This document shows positions 46,365-59,097 of a stretch of DNA of 64,000 nt, piece after piece. The stretch spans positions 58,210 through 122,209 of the forward strand of contig JBBHKE010000193.1 in assembly GCA_037447655.1 (NCBI GenBank). The letters are read 5' to 3'. Position 1 is the stretch's first letter, and every line of letters starts with the position of its first letter. Position numbers and translations under genes: made by a program. The DNA is from Zygnema cylindricum (lineage: Eukaryota; Streptophyta; Zygnematophyceae; Zygnematales; Zygnemataceae). The notes beneath the pieces were generated by a model. It searched no databases. It was not told where the DNA came from and saw only the letters and a program-made list of their open reading frames with translations.

Positions 46365-46555
46365 CTTCGCTGGACGCCGAACCTGCAATCGGCGATCCGA
46401 CTGTCACGTCGCCAGCGACCAGATTGCCTCGGCGCGGGACTCGTCGCCGGCGCCGAGGCAGCGCCGACGCCCTGTCAGCGCGCGCGCTGGCGTCTTCCCG
46501 GCCTCCTGTCGGCGCCAAGTCAGCGCCGACGCCCTCCCTGCGCCATGCCGTTGCT
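46365..46555. other. GC-rich island in AT-rich surroundings
   Basis: About 190 bp of high GC with repeated GCGCCGACGCCCT (near 46467 and 46523), GGCGCCGAGGCAGC and GCGCGCGC. It is isolated between AT-rich flanks and has no clear gene. Confidence 0.75.
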
Positions 46556-46913
46556 ATTACAACATGTTAGCAATCACAAATTTACAATTGAAGCAAAAAA
46601 GAACCATTTTAAAATGTCAATGGCAAAATCACAATTGAAAAATAAGTATCCATTTCTGTATGTCAACACTTAATAATGATAAATTCAGAATTGAAGCAAA
46701 AAATAGCCATTTTTGTATTTCAATCTGAATAATGACAAAATCAGAATTGAAAAAAAAAAATCCATCATATCCCTTTAGAGCCTTAAGATGCTCCCACTCT
46801 GCTCCTCGAGGCCTAGACATGGCCGCCTGTGAAGAGGTTCGTGGAAGCTTCAAGTGTGGCTTCAATCGAGCCTTCAATGGCGGATTCAATGGTGGCTTCG
46901 TTGTAATGATGAA

Positions 46914-47217
46914 CCGTACAATTTTTTTTCAAACTTCGAGCGCGGAAATGAAACGTCACTTTTAGAAATTTCCGTACGTTGAATCCGTACCGTACAAATT
47001 TCTTTCAAACTTCGTGCGCCGAAATAAAACGTCACTTTTAGAAATTTCCGTACGTTGTATCCGTACCGTACAAATTTCTTTCAAACTTCGTGCGCCGAAA
47101 TAAAACGTCACTTTTAGAAATTTCTGTACGTATCCGTACCGTACAAATTTCTTTCAAACTTCGCGCGCGTAAATAAAACGTCTCTTTTTTGAAATTTCCG
47201 TACATAATATCCGTACG
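46914..47217 (+). repeat. ~76-bp tandem repeat, four units
   Basis: Units start near 46914, 46991, 47067 and 47140 with CGTACAAATTTCTTTCAAAC, then AAAACGTCACTTTTAGAAAT, then TTCCGTACGT and ATCCGTACCG. Units 2 and 3 are nearly identical. Confidence 0.9.
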
Positions 47218-48571
47218 TTTTCGTACGAAAAGTATACGCATTTAACGAAAGATTCAAAATCTAAAAAAAATAACGAAATTTCGTAAAAATGTCAAAATCC
47301 GTACGAATGAGACATCTATGGTGAACACGTAGAGACAATTGAAATCCGGGTCCGCCAGATCCGCGCTAAAATACAAAGTAAGTACGTTAAGTTGCAACTA
47401 CATGGGGCCGCACCCTTACTATTCTATTTCTGTTCGATGTGGAGATTTGTCCTTTCGGTTGCGGCGTACATCTGTATGGCCAATATCGTTTCACTTTGTC
47501 GTGGAGTTTCTGGTTGACGTTCGCGTACGTACCTTTTGATTGTGTTTGGTCCGCTACGATGTTTCGAGAAGATTACGTACTTTATTCCTTGTGATTGCTT
47601 GTACGTTTGTTGCTTGACAGGCGCGCATTCTGCACACGTGATACTTTTGGGGGTTGTGTTTGCTGTCGTGATACTTTCAGATTCTGTTTGGCGTCGGTTA
47701 AGACTATAGTGGCTAAATACGTTTGAATGTAATTTTGTGTACTTTGTTGTTTCACGTATTGATGTAGTTACATTGGTAGGCGCTTAGTGCGTACTTGATG
47801 TACAGTTTGGTTGGTATTGTTAGGTGACGTTTGGAAGGAGTGTATTTGAGGCGAAGAGAGAGAGGTTTCCATCAATTGAGTTAGAGTTTATTCTCTTTGT
47901 AGATTATCAAGGAGTTAGAGGAGTTTGACAGCTTAGTGGAGTTTATTGAGGAGGTAGAGGAGGTTAGTGAAGATTATCTTTCATATGATTAAGAGGAGTT
48001 AGAAGTGAGAGTGTTTTGAGGGTGAGAGAAAATTATGTAAGAAAATTTATCCTTGGAAAATATAGGTTTCTTTGAGATTATCTTTCTCTTGTGTGTGTTT
48101 GATCTTTTATGCTTCCACTTGCATTTGTACTCATTTTTTGTTATACGATCCATCTTGGCGTAAGGCACATGGCCTATGCGACGTGTAGCCACCTGATCGC
48201 GAGTTCATCGTAGATATCTTTTTACTTTTACACGCGGCAAAATACTATTCGTTCTGGATGTTAAAATTGACCTACTTCAGGTCACTTATTGTAAAATGAA
48301 AGGTTCGACCGATGGCGTATCCGATTTTGCATCGGACGGTATAAGATTACGCCCATAACCTTGTAGAATCAAATCGATCATTCCATAACTTTGTTTTCCT
48401 GACAAAAATGATTGATGGTACTGTAGTGTACATAACAGTATGGCCTTCAATAATTAACCATGTTTTTTTCATAATGGATCTTCATCCTAAGGGAATTGAT
48501 CATGGCAATGACTATTTTGGTTGCGCACAGTCACTTACATCACTTTGTTAAAAATTGTACGTTTTGAGAAC
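47218..48571. other. Spacer with a Harbinger-type end
   Basis: At about 47339-47415 the reverse strand reads GGGTGCGGCCCCATGTAGTT, then TTTTAGCGCGGATCTGGC, a left-type Harbinger end followed on the plus strand by TTA. The rest shows no gene. Confidence 0.45.
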
Positions 48572-49379
48572 TTATTGGTACAATTAAAGAACCGTTGAGT
48601 TTATATTTGACAGTCAATTAGTTGAACAACTTTGACTTTCAATATAATATTACAACCGGTTAAAATTTTGCTGCGCTTGCGAACGCCGACCTTCATAATA
48701 AAATCAACATTTCACACAATTGGCCAAGGTTTACGGTAACATAACTGCGGCTGCCACATGTAAATAAAAGTGTTGCGCACAGTCACTTTCTGTCTTTACG
48801 TTAGCTCCGCCGTGAGAGCACATGTTCGCTTTTAACTTAGCCTCAAAATTGAAATTTAATCACAAAAAAAAATGTGTAGCTTGAATTTGGTCTTGCGTGA
48901 CGACTTCCATTTTTTTCATTTAGTTCCAATTGATATTTTTACGCCGGTTGATTTAATTATAGTGTACAAAGTTTTTTTTTGTTTTGCGCGATTTAATATA
49001 TCTGTACAAGAATTTTGATACTTTAGTTTTTAGAGGTTTCATTTCGCGTCTTCTTCAATTTGCGTCTGAGTTTAACGTAATGCTTCGCGATTGAATGTCA
49101 ATTTTGCGGCTAAGTTTAAGCGGACATGTGCTCGCAATGCGGAGCTCATGTAAAGTCACAATGTCATTGTGCGCAACACACTTATTTACATTTGGTTGGT
49201 GCAGTTATGTTACTGTAAACCTTGGCCGGCCCTGTCAATTGTTGATTTTATTATGACGGTCGATGTTTTTAATGGCGGCAAAATTTTAACCGGTTGAAAA
49301 TATATTTTGAAAGTAAATGTTGTTCAAGGAATTGGCCGTCAAATTTAAACTCAACGGTACTTTAATTGTACCAATGTGT
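48572..49379. repeat. Long imperfect inverted repeat, ~290-bp arms, ~220-bp loop
   Basis: Left arm 48572-48864 and right arm 49087-49379. Matching words on opposite strands are ATTGGTACAATTAAAG, AACCGGTTAAAATTTTG, ATAATAAAATCAACA, GGCCAAGGTTTAC and GTTGCGCACA, all in the right order. By eye the arms are about 75-80% identical. A transcript would fold into a long hairpin. Confidence 0.85.
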
Positions 49380-49643
49380 ACCTACGTCTCTATTTATTCA
49401 AGTATCGACTTTAATCTGTCATTTTCACCCAAAACGCAGTTCCGTACGAGAAAAACTTTAGCGGTACAAAAAATGAATTTGAAAAGTACAGCAAGCATCA
49501 AGTCGATTCTTTGATTGTACTTCATGTTTGTCGTCATGTTAACGATTTTTGGCATTTTCCTTTTTTCGACCCCAGGCAAGAGAATCCAGCCCGTCAAAAA
49601 ACTTAATCAAAAATCACCTCGCGAGTGGATTTCAAGGAAAGTA

Positions 49644-50179
49644 CACCGCGAATTGTTATTAGAGTTAACAACTCTACTTTGGGTTTTTTAAATTTGATTT
49701 TTTTCCTCAAATAGGATACATGATTTTATTTTTTCCTTGACGTTAATTAAGGTACCGTACTAAATAGCGTAAAGAACGAAAGTAAATAATATCTAAATAG
49801 TGTGGTGTACTGTCGATGTCAGACCGTACACAAATGTACCTTTTTAAGTGAAAATTTTACAAAACATGAATTAAATCAGACACGCACGCCTAAGAAGGTG
49901 CGCTAAAAAAACGGGATTAGTTTGACACGTAAATTAGTCTGACATGTACGGTTATTTAAATTTCACGTAGGCGTACGATTTCTAATATTTTGTACGAATA
50001 CATATATTAATGTATATAATCGTACAGAAAATATTCCATTTTTGCTGTTCTAAATTAGCATTAACGCCGAAATTAGAATACACATTTAAAAAAAAAAAGT
50101 CAAATTCTTAATTAGCATCAATTTCGGTAAATTTTTTTCAACAATATTTAAACTTTGACACTAATAACGATGTGCGGTG
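49644..50179. mobile_element. TA-flanked MITE (536 bp)
   Basis: The left end reads CACCGCGAATTGTTATTAGA and the right end, on the other strand, CACCGCACATCGTTATTAGT. TA flanks both sides (49642-49643, 50180-50181). It is more diverged than the 41-kb copies. It lies 12 bp after the mutated palindrome at 49612-49631. Confidence 0.82.
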
Positions 50180-51659
50180 TACCACCCAAACAACGAACAA
50201 TCTTTGACAAAGTGACGTAAGGGTACGTCCCCATGTAAGCGATACTTTGAAAAAGTATTTTGGACTGTTGTTTTGTGTTTTGTACTACTTTGAAAAGCGT
50301 CCCCATGTGCGAAAATGAAATCGGAACTTTGAATGTGACGGGTGTAGGTGTGGGTACAACTTGCGACGTCTACAATACACACGGCAATTGGCGACGTCTC
50401 AAAAACTAACGACGGATGTACACGTCTACAATGACAAATGGTGTCACAACTCTCGAGACATCACGTGACATCGTAATGTTGACCGTGACATTGTAGACAT
50501 TAGACCACATCAGACCATCACCATTTCTACCACTGTCACACTTCAACCCTACTACCGTTGTCACACTCCTACCTTACTACCGCTGTCACACTCCACCCTA
50601 CTACCGCTGTCCAGCTGACTCCTTTCCGCCTGCATATTTTTACAAAACCAACGAAATCTGTACTTCGCAATTTCTACTTTTTCCACACCTGCTACAAAAA
50701 TTTATTCTGTTGCGGAGAAAAGGTAGTTTGTTGCAAAAAAACTGACAAAAAACTTTTTTGCTGAGATGTTTTTATGAGTGCTACATCGCAGTTTTTTGCA
50801 AAAAAAAAAAAAAAAAAAACAACGATTCCAAGAGCTTTCTATTGTGTGAGGGTTCTGTATGTGTCACTACCAGCTATATCTAGCACGCTTGGATCGCAAC
50901 AGTGGCCACTACCAATTAACAAACTTCTTAATAGCAAGAAAGTTCAGTGAGACATAACCAACTTACATATGGTGTGGAATTTATTATATACCAATTAAGG
51001 GGGAATTCAAACATCAAAATGAAATTAGGCAAACATTAAAGCCGACATTGCCGACCATCTTTTTCTTTCACACCAAATGGTGAGGTAACAAACCACCAAA
51101 AAAAAGAAAAAAAAAAAACAATATGAAGATTAGAAAAACAAAAAACAGATTGGTAAAAATAAATAAAAATCATGAGAACCTCCAATTGAAGTAGGTATTG
51201 TAATCAAAATGTTCCTTGAAAATTGTAACAAAGGGTAACATTTGTAAAAATAACCGACTTGCTCAAGTTAATTATATCATTTGGAAATCAACCTTGGAAT
51301 TGTATATTGAAATTGCACTTAAATTTCACAACATTATTGAAAAAGAGGATGGAACTAGATATCCAAAGGTGAAATTGGTGATTTGGAAAACAAATGGTGA
51401 TTAAAATAAAACATTGAAGGGTGGGCATTTTTTCCAAGATGACAACAGAACCAAAAAAAATATATGTGACATTGATGATTCAAAATGTAACACTTGTATT
51501 GATGACGGTCTTGCAAATGGTTTTGCGAACCTTGTTGCCACCGTTATTTTTCAACCATCACGGCAACCAAATGGTCCAAAACGCTATTGCTAAGGTTATG
51601 CCTCGAATTTTAACAAAATGTATCCAACAAAATACCAATTTCCAAAGTGATCCGGGTGA

Positions 51660-52310
51660 AAAGTACTAATTTAACCCAATGAGTATGCATTGGGTGGACG
51701 AAGAGTTACCACGCTACAACGAAAAACAATTTCACCGATTGTTTTGATTAAAAAGAGACACAGTCCAATTTTTGGTTGACGAATTAAAAGATGACTTCGA
51801 TACCAAACCCCCACTCGGACTTCGTAACCTTCCTAATAGAGAATTAAGCGCAGAGAAACAAGTTTGAATAACATTGATGTGATTGGGACATCAAGGCGGG
51901 ATCACACGTACTTCCGTACAATTTGGTATTGGACCCTGGACAATGGCGAGGATATTCTTTAACGTCATGAAGGCGATTGTGAAAAGGCTTGAGCATTGGG
52001 TTAGATGGCCGACAAAAGAAGAAATTCAAGACACCAATATGTTTTTCCAAGAGGACAAAGGGTTGCCGAATTGTGTTGGCGCTATAGATTGAACACATAT
52101 AGAGATTACACTTGGGGATGAAATGTCAGCAAATGATTATTTCAAAGCAAATGATTACTTCGATGCAAAACATAATTATTCTACTGTAATTCAAGCAGTC
52201 GTTGATCATAAGATGAGATTCACTAAGTTTAGGCTCTCCTGGAGCAATGCACGACTCGAGAGTTTTTAGAAGGTCAAAATTGGGGCAAGACTTTCAAAGA
52301 CGTATGCAAA
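51660..52310 (+). pseudogene. PIF/Harbinger transposase (DDE_Tnp_4-like), broken
   Basis: Translated pieces follow the family order. DTVQFLVDELKDDF matches the N-terminal helical part near 51750, then GQ-like region with WTMARIFFNVMKAI (51940), then GLPNCVGAID followed by a stop and THIEI (first catalytic Asp, ~52085), then HNYSTVIQAVVDHKMRFTKF (52170). In another frame comes PGAMHDSRVFRRSK with the second catalytic Asp (52235-52280). After that the C-terminal third with the catalytic Glu is missing. Several stops and a frameshift disable it. Confidence 0.85.
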
Positions 52311-52430
52311 CCTAAACTTTGTTGCTCTCCTCACCTACACTTTTTGTAGATCCATTCTCGTCCTTATAATCGCCATTCGCATTTGGTTGTTTTACATTAC
52401 CATTTTGGCTCATTGGATTCTTTTCCAACA

Positions 52431-53278
52431 TCACCGTATCTTATTTTCTTCCAAATTATTGTCCGCCAACGGCGGATCGTCCCCAATGTCCCATGTGAAA
52501 TTTGGGTGCACCGACTCCCTTATGGTGAGCCATGACATTTTCTCGAATAATTTCTTCGAAAAAGAGGGAGACAAACCCATGCTAGTTCTGTCTTTTTTTT
52601 GCATGTTAAAATAAAGGGCTACGCCACTTTTAGAACGATGGTCCGTAATTTTTTTAAACTCATTAATTAAATTATTCCATTTTTTCCTACATTCATTCCA
52701 TTCTCGGTTTACCCCACTCCCCTTCATGACTTTAGAAGTTTCCTCCCATTTCTCAACATAATTCCCAAATTTGGATTTTGCACTTACCTCTGGTTAATGT
52801 AAGAATTCTTAAACGCCTCCATCTCGAACAACTCTTACCTGACGTTTTTGGTCTTAGGCGTAACATTTTCTTTTTTTGGAGTTCCCTTGTTTTCCGTCGT
52901 TTCCCTCTTTTTGAAAAGGGTTACTACAGTTTTCTGAGAGGCCGGTTGTGCCGAAAACATAGAAGTTGATGATGAAGGTCCTTTTTGCGATAATGGTGTA
53001 TCTTGTGGAACAACAACTACAAGTAAAATTGACATGGTAGAAAGCGGGAACCTTTGATTGTTGACATAGGTATCTAGGTTTGTGAAGACATTACGAGAGG
53101 ACAGAGGACATATTTGTAGCGGTTGTGGTAATCGAGAATCGTGAGAGGTAACAAGGGGAATTGGTAGGGGATGGTTTAGGGGTGTGGTTTCAATAGGGAT
53201 AGAAGGAGGAACTACGGGTAAAAATTGAGGGGTGTTTATAAAAGAAGGTGGAGACGTATTGTAATTTGTGTTGTTCAA
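52431..53278 (-). pseudogene. Myb/SANT-like second protein of a Harbinger element, decayed
   Basis: Minus strand. The N-terminal half (53278-52835) is Pro/Ser/Thr-rich. The C-terminal half (52727-52431) has WNECRKKWNNLINEFKKITD and SGVALYFNM, the pattern of the trihelix/Myb-like DNA-binding partner that PIF/Harbinger elements encode beside the transposase. Stops lie between the halves (about 52730-52835). It is placed tail to tail with the transposase remnant. Confidence 0.7.
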
Positions 53279-53579
53279 AGGCTCATTTCTGTTATTAGTG
53301 TATGGAGACCAAAAATGTTATTAGTGTATGGAGACCAAAAATTGCGCATTTCGTTTCCAGACATTTTACGTGTGAGGGGTGTCATAGAGATAGGGTGAGA
53401 CAGAAAGTGTAAGTTATTATTTAACCTTCTTCAAATGATTTATTTCGTTTTTTGTTCATTTCATACTGCAATTGCAACACACAGAATGAGACAAATTTGC
53501 AAACAAACTACAACCAGAATTTTTCAAAATGTCCTGATTAGGCCCCAGTTTTACAACCCATAGTAGCAAGAGCAGCAGC

Positions 53580-53635
53580 AGCTGGTCAACAGCAAAAGCA
53601 GAGCAACAGCTTTTCCAAAGCAGCTGGACAACAGC
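53580..53635 (+). repeat. CAG/CTG-rich target sequence, left of copia
   Basis: AGCAGCAGCAGCTGG and following CAACAG units continue after the insertion at 59543, so the copia element landed inside one CAG-rich repeat. Confidence 0.8.
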
Positions 53636-54132
53636 TGAAAGGATCTTACACAAAAATCAGAGTGCAAGATTACAGCGGAAGCAAAAAAAAAAAAAACATT
53701 CAAAAAAAAAAAAGCTGTCCACGAAAGCCAATATATTTCACGGAAATTTTCTCCCATAAAAGATTAAGTTTTCCCTCCCACTAAGCTGCAGTAGATAGTA
53801 CTGAAAATGTAACGTTACACAACCAAACAACCAAAACAAACCAAACTATAAAGTGCGCACTGAGCGCCTACAAATCAAATCGCGTCCATACGCGAAACAA
53901 CATAAAACTAAAGTACAACGAAAATATGTACCTAAACGTACAACCCAAACAAACCCGTACATAACAAACGACTATTGAACCTGGTCGTCGCAAAACCGAA
54001 TCTACGCGAGACCAGGAATCTACGAAACGATCTAAAAGACATAATGACGCCAAACCACCCACAAAGACAAAACGACAAATGATACGGCCGCGCGACATGC
54101 CACGACAGCCGATTACAACATTGAATCTAACA
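53636..54132 (-). repeat. 3' LTR of young copia (497 bp)
   Basis: Partner of 59098-59542. It contains about 52 bp (near 53753-53806, CCCATAAAAGATTAAG...GTACTG) absent from the 5' LTR, and its A-rich run near 53690 differs. From AATGTAACGTTACAC to the end the two LTRs are the same. Confidence 0.95.
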
Positions 54133-54147
54133 ATCCCCCTCTCAAAG
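54133..54147 (-). other. Polypurine tract of young copia
   Basis: Minus strand CTTTGAGAGGGGGAT directly precedes the 3' LTR. Confidence 0.85.
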
Positions 54148-54156
54148 TCGTAATCA

Positions 54157-57100
54157 TTACACCAGCCCTAATTTAGGTCTTCCCCTCAAAAGTACATCAT
54201 GACTCGCGGCTTTCGTCAGCATATCCGCGGCTTCCTCCAATGTCGAAACGTACAAAAATTCAATTTCCTTTGTGGTGACCAAATCGCGTACGAAGTGCCA
54301 TTGAATCCTAATATGTTTTGTCTTTTTGTGAAAGACAGGATTCTTCACCAATGCCATCGAACTCATGCTGTCATAAAATATTTTCATACAGCCTATTGAA
54401 ATCCCCAATTCGCCAAGTAGTTCCTTGATTCAAATGGACGTTTTAGATGTGTGACACGCCGCCATGTATTCTGCTTCGGTTGAACTTAAAGCAACAGTTG
54501 GTTGGAGTCGCGAACTCCAAGAAATTGCCGCGCCGCCAAAAACAAAAGCATATCCAAACGTTGACTTTCATGTGTCAAAATCTCCACCCCAATCTGCGTC
54601 ACAATATCCCACGCACTCCAAAGATGTCCGTCCAGATCGGAACAATAAACCAATCTTGATTGTACCTGCAAGGTAACGAAATATCCTCTTCACGGCCTCC
54701 CAATGAATCTTTTTAGGAGCCTGACAAAATCGGCTCACGACAGAAACTGCGGCTGAAATATCCGGTCGCGTGGCCACACTTAAATACATTAAACTTCCAA
54801 CGGCCTCACGATAGGGCACGTGGACAGTTTCCTCCTCCTCAAATTTACGATATTGAAGTTTGGAATCTAGTGGTGTCAAAACCGGCTTAGAATCCAACAT
54901 AGTAAATTTTGTTAGTACTTCTTTACAATATTGCGCTTGCGACAATTTAATGTCCCCATTATCGTACCTCAAAACTTCCACTCCAAGAATGTATTGTACT
55001 TCCCCCAAATCTGTGACTTTAAAATGTAGACTTAGGTACTTCTTCAACTCCGCGATTCGCGTCAACTTGTCACATATCATCAAGAAATCATCCACGTAGA
55101 CATAAAATATAATTTGATCTTCCCCCTCACCTTTCACGTAAACTCCAGAGTCTGAAACTGTTCCGACGAATCCAAATTCGGTAAGGACCTTGTGTAACCG
55201 TAAATACCAAGTCCGCGGTGCCTGTTTTAGTCCGTACAAGGACTTTCGCAGCCGCCATACCTTCCCCTCTTTCGACACTACTCCCTCCGGAACTTTCATA
55301 TAAACCTCCTCCTCTAAGTCACCATTCAAGAACGCCGTTTCTATGTCCATTTCGTGAATGTGCTTTTTGCCGGCAGCGGCAATAGCAATAATCATTCTCA
55401 AAGAATCAAACTTAACAACAGATGCATATGTCTCCGTATAATCTATCCCCTCCCGTTGTTGAAAGCCCTTGCAAACTAGCCGAGCCTTATGTTTTACTAC
55501 TTCCCCCGATGCACCAGTTTTGGTTTTAAAAATCCACTTCGCATCAATAGCCTTTTTACCCTTCGGTAGGCTTACCTCCTCAAACGTACGGTTGTCAATA
55601 ATAGATTGAAGTTCTCGCTCCCATGCCGGTTTCCAATGCTTCTCCCAATCGCATGATTTTCGTGCTTCCACATACGATTGTGGATCGCCCAGCTTATTTT
55701 CACATAATGATTGCTATAAAAAGAAAATCATCCTCCCTCTCCGCCGAAATAAAATAATATGAATTTTCCACATTCCCCTTACCATCAAAAGAAAGACGAG
55801 CCGGTTTCTTACCCCTATTTTCCCGCATACTCCTCCTCGGTTCAAATTCTTTCTCCGCCTTTGCCGGTTCCTCCTCAATAATATTCGCTTCACTTGATTT
55901 AGAAGACGAAGATTTCCTCGTGTCCGAAGACATTCGGGAATTTTCGCTTCTCCAATCCCCACCAATGATACCAAAATTTACATTCTCCTTAATTTTATCT
56001 TTCCCCCTCTTAACATTGGAGGTGGATTCCGGCTCAATTTCCGAATCCAAACCCTCAATGTCATTAAGATCACCAATTTTAAATTCCTCATGAAAATCAA
56101 GATTAGAATTTCGATTAGCCGATCGAGAGATTGTGGATAATAAGTCCTCGTGAAAATCCACATTTCTTGATTCCTCAATGATATTACGAATTGGATCATA
56201 AACTCGATAAAGACTCCCTTTTTCACTATATCCAACAAAATAACCACTCCAACTCCTCGATACAAATTTACCTTTTCTTTTTTGTGCTTGAATATAAACC
56301 GACGCACGACATCCCCAAATCCGAATGTGGTGTAGAGTAGGCTTTCGCCCAAACCACAACTCATACGGAGTTTTATCACCCGAAACCGACGTGATTCGCC
56401 GATTGCAAATATAATTCGCCGTTAAAATTGCATCGCCCTATAAATGAATACTCCTCCCGGATCCGTGAACCATGGATCGTACCATTTCTTGAAGAGTACG
56501 ATTTTTCCTCTCGGCAACGCCATTAGATTCCGGTGAGTAAGATGCGGTATATTGATGAGAAATTCCCCACTCTTTACAATAAGGATCAAAAGCAAGAAAT
56601 TCCCCTCCGTTATCCGATCTAATAGATTTTAACTTTCTCTCACATTGCCTTTCGGCCATCACATGCCACTCTTGAAAACGTAAAAATGCTTCGGATTTGT
56701 GTTTAAGTAATATTACCCATGTGAAGCGAGAGAAGTCGTCCACCACCACCATAATATATTTGTTTCCACCAATCGTTTCCGGTTTCACGTCCCCACATAA
56801 ATCAATGTGCACAAGATCAAGCGGATGCTTAGATCGATGCATCGGATCCTTAGTCGGATGCGGCTTTCGAATTTGTCTCCCCTTACTACACCCCTCACAT
56901 CCGTTAATTTTCTCTCTCGACGCCAAGTCTAATCCCCTTACGCTTCTATTTTTAATCATCCGTCGTAAACTCGTCTCCGATGTGTGACACATTCGATGGT
57001 GCCACAAGGTTAGATCACCTTTCAATTCGGAAATTTGCGAAATAACACCATTAGAATTTGGTTGGGATTTCGGCCGACGCCATTTTAGTCGACTATGCAT

Positions 57101-59083
57101 AAAATCCGTGACCTCTCCTTCACCTATTTGTACACCATCAGATCGTACAATTTTTATTGTGGAATCTCCGTACGCAAGTACACTGCCGCCCGCTTGTTGA
57201 ATCTGCGGTACACTGAGAAGATTCACTGAACATTCGGGTAAGTACAAAACATTAGTTAATTGAGTTTGCGTAACTTTTTCTACCCCACGTGAGTCCAAAC
57301 TTGGTAAATCCAACCGTACAGTACCCACGGTACTTATCGAAATCACTTGTCCACTTGCGACAGTGATTCGTTTTGGTACCGTGAGTTCGCGAAAATCGTC
57401 AAAGAGTGAAGCGTCGGTACAAACGTGATGTGACGCTCCTGAGTCAATAATCCACTCTTTTTCGTGTAGCGTAGAACCTGCCAAAAGATCAAGCGATAGG
57501 TTAAGGGCGGAAAATATTTGCGTTTCGTCGCCTCCCTCAAAGTAATCGTCACCCATAAAGTGTCCTCCTTCTCTTCCATTGCAGCCTCCACGACCACTGC
57601 GGCCGCCAAGGCGACCGCCACCACGTCCACCGTATCGACCGCCGCCGTCTCCTCTACCGCCGCCATTACCTCTACCGCCGCCACCTCCTCTACCGCTCGC
57701 TCCTCCATTTTCAGCCTTTGAATAACATTGGGGGCTAATATGGCCCCATTTCCCGCAAAAATGGCATTGACGCTCCTTGTCCGGGCAAGAAGCCGCCATG
57801 TGACCAAGTTTGCCGCAGTGAAAGCAAGCAATATTGGTTAGATCTGAATATCTGGGTTGGGAAGGAGATCTCTCGGCCCTTTCGTGTCCTCTTCCCCCTC
57901 TTCCTCTCGGATTTCCACCTTTTCTACCTCCTCTTCCCCGAATATAATTTAGATCGGGCGTTTCCGGTGTCGTCGCATTGAGGGAACCGGTCGGTTGGGG
58001 TCCCCTTGATGAACTCGGACGATTCGCCTCGGTGGATTTGAGGAAAGTGATAATCGAATCCAAAGTGTTCGAATCCCTCGATAAAAGAATGTCCCTTAAA
58101 TGTATCATTTTCTCCGGTAAGGCATGGATGAAGACCGATGCCTTATCACTCTCATCGATGAACTTTCCCAAGTTTGCGAGTTGCTCGATAATAATATTGA
58201 ACCTGTTCGCGGCTTCATCGATTGACTCACTCGACTTGACCTTAAATGAGGTATAATCGGTATAAATGTGTTGCCCCTTATTTTGAAGACTCTTTTCGAA
58301 GTGATTCTCAAGAGCCACCCAACAATCATGGGCAAATCTTCGGGTAAGGAATAGATCATGTATAGAAGTGCTACATGATTGAAATAAACCGCCGATAGCG
58401 GAAAGATTTTTCTTCGTCCACACACGATAAGCTCTCCGATCTGAGGTAGGCATCTTGTCCACCCCTTTTACCACCTTCCAAAGCCGTTTCAATTTAAATT
58501 GACCTTTGATATATTTCTTCCACGATTGATAATTTGTCCCATTGAAGATGACAATTTTGCCGGACATAGATTCAACCGGTTCGTCCCCTTCACTCCAATC
58601 GTCAAGATCAGAATCATCATCGATGGGAAGTTTTCCCTTTCGAATCAATTCCCTCGTCTCCTCCTCATCTCCTCTACCTCCTTCCGTATCGCCGATGCTT
58701 TGATCCGGAATCGGATCTCCGAATAATGGAGATCTAGTAACACGGTTTGCCTCGGAGATTCGCTGATCCACATAACGGAAAAGACCATCCATCAGTTTTT
58801 GGAGACGATCTCCCATCGCGTCATCTTCCTCCTTCTTTTTCCCCTCATTCTCCTCTTTTTGACCGACCGGATCGATCGGAACGGTCTCCTCAAAAGTTTT
58901 GCCGGTGAAAGCAAATGGAGTTTCTACTTCCGGATCCGAAGATGATTCGGATGGATCCGGAGGATCCGGGTCCGGAGGTTGCGGAAATATCGGAGAAGGC
59001 ATCAAAGGTGAAGGGGTATTTTTCTTCTTTCTCCCCATAGCGACAAAACTAGCCACACTTCTACACCTCAAGGGAGCACACAA
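54157..59083 (-). pseudogene. Gag-Pol of young copia, three stops and one frameshift
   Basis: Minus strand. Gag starts at ATG 59083 (or 59038, MGRKKKN). Two zinc knuckles CFHCGKLGHMAASC and CHFCGKWGHISPQC are followed by a Gly/Arg-rich stretch. Protease WIIDSGASHHVCTD lies near 57450, GAG-pre-integrase WHHRMCHTSE near 57000, integrase SIRSDNGGEF and NGVAERKNRTLQEM near 56600-56480. RT has MDIETAFLNGDLEEEVYMKV, SLYGLKQAPR and YVDD; RNase H has STEAEYMAACH. In-frame stops are TAG at 56438-56440, TGA at 54568-54570 and TGA at 54430-54432; one frameshift lies near 55715. All other domains are intact. Confidence 0.96.
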
Positions 59084-59095
59084 GCTCCGATACCA
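59084..59095 (-). other. Primer binding site of young copia
   Basis: Minus strand TGGTATCGGAGC lies two bases inside the 5' LTR and is complementary to the 3' end of initiator tRNA-Met, as usual for plant copia elements. Confidence 0.9.
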
Positions 59096-59097
59096 AT

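Noticed and set aside
53868-54098. Small Cys/Arg-rich protein, repeated at 59278-59562
   Set aside because: Both lie inside the two identical LTRs of one copia element; the identity reflects the LTR pair.
57518-57721. Ala/Thr/Ser-rich plus-strand frame
   Set aside because: Antisense of the Gly/Arg-rich part of copia Gag.
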